Assembly (NCBI GenBank): GCA_003645555.1
Contig: QNFN01000038.1
Location: 1-10,028 of the forward strand
DNA from: Gammaproteobacteria bacterium
GTDB lineage: Bacteria; Pseudomonadota; Gammaproteobacteria; QNFN01
Direction of reading: 5' to 3'
Length of the DNA stretch: 10,028 nucleotides
A program made the position numbers and the translations under genes. This document shows positions 7,593-10,028 of this stretch, piece by piece (the first letter of the stretch is position 1; each line of letters begins with the position of its first letter). The notes beneath the pieces are model-generated. The model had not been told where the DNA came from. It saw only the letters and a list, made by a program, of their open reading frames with translations, and searched no databases.

Positions 7593-7642
7593 CTGTAGGT
7601 CGGGCTTTAGCCCGACATGTCGGACTGAAGTCCGACCTACAG
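7593..7642. repeat. REP pair (BIME-like): two inverted GTAG-type REP units forming a 50-bp palindrome
   Basis: The first unit begins CTGTAGGTCGG and contains the hairpin GTCGGGCTTTAGCCCGAC. The second, inverted unit contains GTCGGACTGAAGTCCGAC and ends CCGACCTACAG. The arms of the 50-bp palindrome match at 22 of 25 positions around a central ACATGT (7615-7620). The GTAG before each hairpin fits the 5'-GTAG/GGAG signature of REP sequences mobilised by RAYT (TnpA-REP) transposases. Each unit also folds alone. The location between convergent operons is typical for REPs, which can stop exonucleases or attenuate transcription. No RAYT gene is present in this window. Confidence 0.8.
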
Positions 7643-7663
7643 ATTGCCCTGCATCAGCGGGAA

Positions 7664-7683
7664 TGTCGGTCCAAAGTCCGACC
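7664..7683. repeat. Degenerate third REP-like unit
   Basis: GTCGGTCCAAAGTCCGACC (7665-7683) agrees at 16 of 19 positions with the second REP unit at 7619-7637 and has the same orientation, 46 bases downstream. It lacks the TACAG tail, which is replaced by a run of A, and so looks like an eroded copy. Confidence 0.55.
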
Positions 7684-7734
7684 AAAAAATCGCCCGATCG
7701 TCGCCGAAAGTGGCGGATCAGCGGGATTTTCTTT
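7684..7734. terminator. Probable bidirectional terminator between the convergent operons
   Basis: An inner hairpin CGCC-GAAAGT-GGCG (7702-7715) is extended by GATC/GATC pairing and, imperfectly, by CCC/GGG and AAT/ATT. It is flanked by an A-run (7684-7689) on the left and TTTTCTTT (7727-7734) on the right, so each strand has an imperfect GC-rich stem followed by a T-tract. It lies just past the deacetylase stop on the minus strand and some 340 bases past xerC. The stem contains bulges, so efficiency is uncertain. Confidence 0.5.
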
Positions 7735-7750
7735 GCGGAAGGGCAGGAAA

Positions 7751-8524
7751 TCACTCCGCCGCGGGCAGTGCGCTGATACGCAGGCGGCCGGCATCGTCAC
7801 GACGCGAGATCAGTTCGTTCACCGCCACCAGCTCGACCCCGAGGGCTTCGAGCAACGGCAACATCTCGACCAGTACCGCCAGGGTTGCCGGGTGTGGGTG
7901 ACCAATCGCCAGCGCGCTGCCGGTGGCCCGTGCCTCCTCGACCAGGCCGAGGAACTCGACGCGGATGGCGTCTCGCTCGACGACGTTGTCGAGAAAACGG
8001 TCACGCTCGGCACGACGCAGGCCGAAATCACCGGCCACCTGAAACGCCACCGTTTCGTCGGTGGTACGGCTGTCGACGTAGAACAGGTCACCCTGCGCCT
8101 GCAGCGCCGTCATCACCCAGCGCATCTGTTTGGGCTGGCGGGTCAGCCGGCTGCCCATGTGGTTGTTGACGCCGCGTGCGGCAGGCACCGAGGCCAGGTC
8201 GGCATCGAGCCGGCTGATAAAGGCCTCGCGGTCGAGGTCGGAGGTGAGCACACCCGGACCGGGCGGCTGCCCGCCGACCGGCTCCATCGGCAGGTGCAGC
8301 AGCACCTCGTGACCGCGTGCTGCAGCTTCGCGCGCCAGCATCGCACCGTACGGTGTGTGCGGCAGCACCGACAGCGCCACCGCGGACGGGAGTTCGAGCA
8401 CGGCAACGTCAGCGGCACGGTCACCGAGGTCATCAATGATGATGCTGACGACCGGCCCAGCGGCAACCGGCGCCGTGATGGCGACAATCAGCGACAACAG
8501 CAGGCTTGCGGCTCGGCTAGGCAC
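7751..8524 (-). CDS. YibQ-type divergent polysaccharide deacetylase (exported)
   Basis: A 257-residue protein with an N-terminal signal peptide (about 1-22, ending in PVAA) and one deacetylase-like NodB-fold domain of the divergent family that includes E. coli YibQ. Seen: IIIDDLGD with D31-D32, H77 in LLHLPMEP, H122 in GVNNHMGS, D151 in YVDSRTT and the HPHP motif at 209-212, all family signatures, with the putative metal-binding Asp and His residues in place. The substrate is not established; peptidoglycan or another envelope glycan is an inference from export and from the envC-ctpA neighbours. The start is GTG, with GGAAG four to five bases upstream, and overlaps the end of ctpA by eight bases, which suggests coupled translation. 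No other start gives a signal peptide. Confidence 0.9.
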   Translation of the reverse strand: MPSRAASLLLSLIVAITAPVAAGPVVSIIIDDLGDRAADVAVLELPSAVALSVLPHTPYGAMLAREAAARGHEVLLHLPMEPVGGQPPGPGVLTSDLDREAFISRLDADLASVPAARGVNNHMGSRLTRQPKQMRWVMTALQAQGDLFYVDSRTTDETVAFQVAGDFGLRRAERDRFLDNVVERDAIRVEFLGLVEEARATGSALAIGHPHPATLAVLVEMLPLLEALGVELVAVNELISRRDDAGRLRISALPAAE

Positions 8525-9848
8525 CGGTCTTCCGCAGCAGGTGCAGGCCTTTGAGCAGGTTCAGCGCCTCGTGCAGCGGATAATCGTCGACGATCTGCGC
8601 GGCGGCAGGGGACTGGGCCGGCTTGCTGTCTGCCGCCTTCTTGCCATTGCCGTTTTCCAGGTGGCGACTCAGATCGGCCTCCTTGATCCGGCCAATGTCC
8701 TGACCCTCGATGGCCGCCAGTCGTACCCGCCCGAGGGCGATGTCAGGAACGATCCCTTCGGCCTGGATCGAGCGCCCGTTAGGGGTGTAGTAACGCGCCG
8801 TGGTCAACTTCAGCGCAGTCTCCTCGCCAATCGGCATGATGGTCTGCACCGAGCCCTTGCCAAAGGTGGGTGAACCGACCACCAGGGCACGGGTATGGTC
8901 CTGCAGGGCGCCGGCAACGATTTCCGAGGCTGAGGCCGAGCCGCCGTTGACCAGCACCACCAGCGGAGCGCCATCGATAACGTCACCTGCGGTGGCGCTG
9001 AAGCTGAGCTTGGAGTCGGCAATACGTCCCTCGGTATAGACGATCAGTCCTTCGTCGAGAAAAGCATCGCTCACCTCGACCGCACCGTTGAGCACGCCGC
9101 CCGGATTGTTACGCAGATCGAGCACCATGCCCTTGAGCTTCCCGCCAGAGCTCTCCTTGAGCTTGTTGGCTGCCGCAACCAGGTTCTCACCGGTGCGGGC
9201 GCGGAACTGGCTGACACGAATGTAACCGTAGCCCTCCTCGAGGATGTGGCTGCGGACACTCTTGACCTTGATGATGGCGCGGGTGACGGTGATCTTGAGT
9301 GGTTGGTCCCGGCCTTCGCGGACGATGGTCAGGATGATGTCCTCACCAGGTTCGCCACGCATCAGCTTGACGGCCTCGTTCAGGGTCATTCCTTTCACCG
9401 GGGTGTCGTCGAGACGGATGATCAGGTCACCGGCCTGAACGCCGGCGGCCTTCGCCGGTGTATCGTCGATCGGTGAAATCACCTTGATGAAGCCATCTTC
9501 CATACCGACTTCGATGCCAAGACCTCCGAACTGGCCGCTGGTACCGATACGGATATCCCTGAAGCTCTCGGCATCGAGAAACGAGGAGTGCGGATCAAGT
9601 CCGGCGAGCATGCCCTGGATGGCGTACTTGAGCAGGTCATCGTCGCTGACATCGATGACGTAATCCTGCTTGATGCGCCCGAACACTTCCGTGAACAGCC
9701 GCAGCTGCTGCAGCGGTAACTCGGGGCGCGCCTGCTCGTCCTGCTCCTGCGCAGGTTCTGCTGACTGCTGGGCCTGCGCCGGGAGCGTACCCAGCACCAG
9801 CACAGTGGTGAGCAGAAGGACGGCGGCATCGGGTCGCAGAGATATCAT
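8517..9848 (-). CDS. ctpA: S41-family C-terminal processing peptidase (CtpA/Prc type)
   Basis: A 443-residue periplasmic serine protease. Seen: signal peptide with hydrophobic core about 8-22 and an AQA cleavage site near 26; N-terminal helical region (about 40-95); PDZ domain (about 105-188, beginning FGGLGIEV); S41 core with YGYIRVSQF, DLRNNPGG, nucleophile S306 in GGSASASEI and general base K331 in TFGKGS, 25 residues apart as in Tsp. The length fits the CtpA subfamily, not the larger Prc. Known role: cleaves non-polar C-termini; CtpA in Pseudomonas, with a lipoprotein partner, degrades peptidoglycan hydrolases. The ATG is fixed by AGGAG seven bases upstream (9856-9860) and by the signal peptide; a frame extension to 9968 overlaps envC and is unlikely. 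It lies between envC and yibQ, a common order in proteobacteria. Confidence 0.95.
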   Translation of the reverse strand: MISLRPDAAVLLLTTVLVLGTLPAQAQQSAEPAQEQDEQARPELPLQQLRLFTEVFGRIKQDYVIDVSDDDLLKYAIQGMLAGLDPHSSFLDAESFRDIRIGTSGQFGGLGIEVGMEDGFIKVISPIDDTPAKAAGVQAGDLIIRLDDTPVKGMTLNEAVKLMRGEPGEDIILTIVREGRDQPLKITVTRAIIKVKSVRSHILEEGYGYIRVSQFRARTGENLVAAANKLKESSGGKLKGMVLDLRNNPGGVLNGAVEVSDAFLDEGLIVYTEGRIADSKLSFSATAGDVIDGAPLVVLVNGGSASASEIVAGALQDHTRALVVGSPTFGKGSVQTIMPIGEETALKLTTARYYTPNGRSIQAEGIVPDIALGRVRLAAIEGQDIGRIKEADLSRHLENGNGKKAADSKPAQSPAAAQIVDDYPLHEALNLLKGLHLLRKTGA

Positions 9849-9855
9849 CGTTTCA

Positions 9856-9860
9856 CTCCT
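9856..9860 (-). promoter_or_regulatory. ctpA: Ribosome binding site that decides the ctpA start
   Basis: Read on the minus strand this is AGGAG, seven bases before the ATG at 9848-9846. It favours this start over the in-frame ATG at 9968, which would put 40 non-signal residues before the signal peptide. Confidence 0.7.
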
Positions 9861-9912
9861 GGGTGCGGCACGGTCACCGGCCGCTCCTGCGAAGATAGAC
9901 CAGACGAGGGTG

Positions 9913-9928
9913 CCGGCGAAAGCGCCGG
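9913..9928 (-). other. Intercistronic stem-loop just after the envC stop
   Basis: A perfect six-base stem CCGGCG/CGCCGG with a four-base loop lies seven bases past the envC stop, in the 86-base gap before ctpA. No T-tract follows on the transcribed strand, so it is not a canonical terminator. It could stabilise the upstream message or attenuate ctpA expression, or be chance in GC-rich DNA. Confidence 0.4.
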
Positions 9929-9934
9929 ACGCGC

Positions 9935-10028
9935 TCAGCCGGTGCGCCGCTTCCGATCGGCGCGGCACCAGCGTGCCGGATTGATTGGCCGACCACGGTG
10001 ACGGATCTCGAAGTAGAGCCCAGCCTGG
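9935..10028 (-). CDS. envC: C-terminal end of an EnvC-type M23 (LytM-domain) murein hydrolase activator (partial)
   Basis: Only the last 30 codons are in the window. They read QAGLYFEIRHRGRPINPARW followed by a short basic tail ending RKRRTG. The LYFEIRxxGxPxNPxxW block is the conserved C-terminal strand of LytM/M23 domains in EnvC and related proteins. With ctpA and yibQ next in line, EnvC is the most likely identity. Known role: periplasmic activator of the septal amidases AmiA/AmiB under FtsEX control. Whether the M23 metal site is degenerate, as in true EnvC, cannot be seen. The about ten-residue basic tail after the tryptophan is longer than I would expect for E. coli EnvC. Confidence 0.8.
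   Translation of the reverse strand, partial: QAGLYFEIRHRGRPINPARWCRADRKRRTG

Noticed and set aside
7593..7642. The 50-bp palindrome as a simple rho-independent terminator of xerC
   Set aside because: No T-tract follows on either strand, and the GTAG-headed double hairpin fits a REP pair better, though it may still affect transcription.
7593..7683. The repeats as a CRISPR array
   Set aside because: Only two intact units occur, inverted relative to each other, with no regular spacers and no cas genes.
7733..8554. A 273-codon plus-strand frame opposite the yibQ-type gene
   Set aside because: The minus-strand frame has a signal peptide and full deacetylase-family motifs; the plus-strand one is low in hydrophobic structure and rich in R/Q/H.
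9849..9968. N-terminal extension of ctpA by 40 residues
   Set aside because: It overlaps the envC stop region, lacks a Shine-Dalgarno and would bury the signal peptide; the ATG at 9848 has AGGAG at good spacing.

Overview
The window looks like chromosomal core DNA from a GC-rich gammaproteobacterium. The order lptM-lysA-(methyltransferase)-dapF-DUF484-xerC matches the lppL-lysA-dapF-DUF484-xerC cluster known from Pseudomonas and relatives, and resembles E. coli yifL/lptM-dapF-yigA-xerC. The envC-ctpA-yibQ order on the other strand is also a typical proteobacterial arrangement. I cannot name a genus from sequence alone; a Chromatiales-like or Pseudomonas-like lineage is a guess.

Layout, left to right. 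(1) Positions 1-2661, minus strand: a two-component pair. A membrane histidine kinase with a large periplasmic sensor region comes first and overlaps by ATGA the gene for an NtrC-type sigma-54 response regulator, which runs off the left edge. (2) Positions 2662-2746: a short divergent intergenic region with a promoter-like TATACT unusually close to the lptM start. (3) Positions 2747-7346, plus strand: lptM (tiny lipoprotein of LPS-translocon maturation), lysA (last step of lysine synthesis), a SAM methyltransferase of unknown substrate, dapF (makes meso-DAP, the LysA substrate and a peptidoglycan building block), a DUF484 gene and xerC (chromosome dimer resolution). Two ATGA overlaps and short gaps suggest one operon. 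(4) Positions 7347-7750: 404 bases without a gene between convergent operons. They hold a 159-bp MITE-like palindromic element with a 4-bp target duplication that includes the xerC stop codon, a REP/BIME-type palindrome with degenerate relatives, and a probable bidirectional terminator. (5) Positions 7751-10028, minus strand: the end of an EnvC-type M23 factor, then ctpA (S41 processing protease), then a yibQ-type divergent polysaccharide deacetylase.

Most of the genes concern the cell envelope and division: LPS-translocon assembly, DAP/lysine supply, septal peptidoglycan hydrolysis and periplasmic proteolysis, plus XerC recombination. I see no phage, defence, CRISPR or secretion system and no strong evidence for a wholly new system. 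The best candidates for a second look are the compact palindromic mobile element abutting xerC, the REP pair with base-pair-preserving changes, the methyltransferase between lysA and dapF, and the apparently near-leaderless starts of lptM and dapF.
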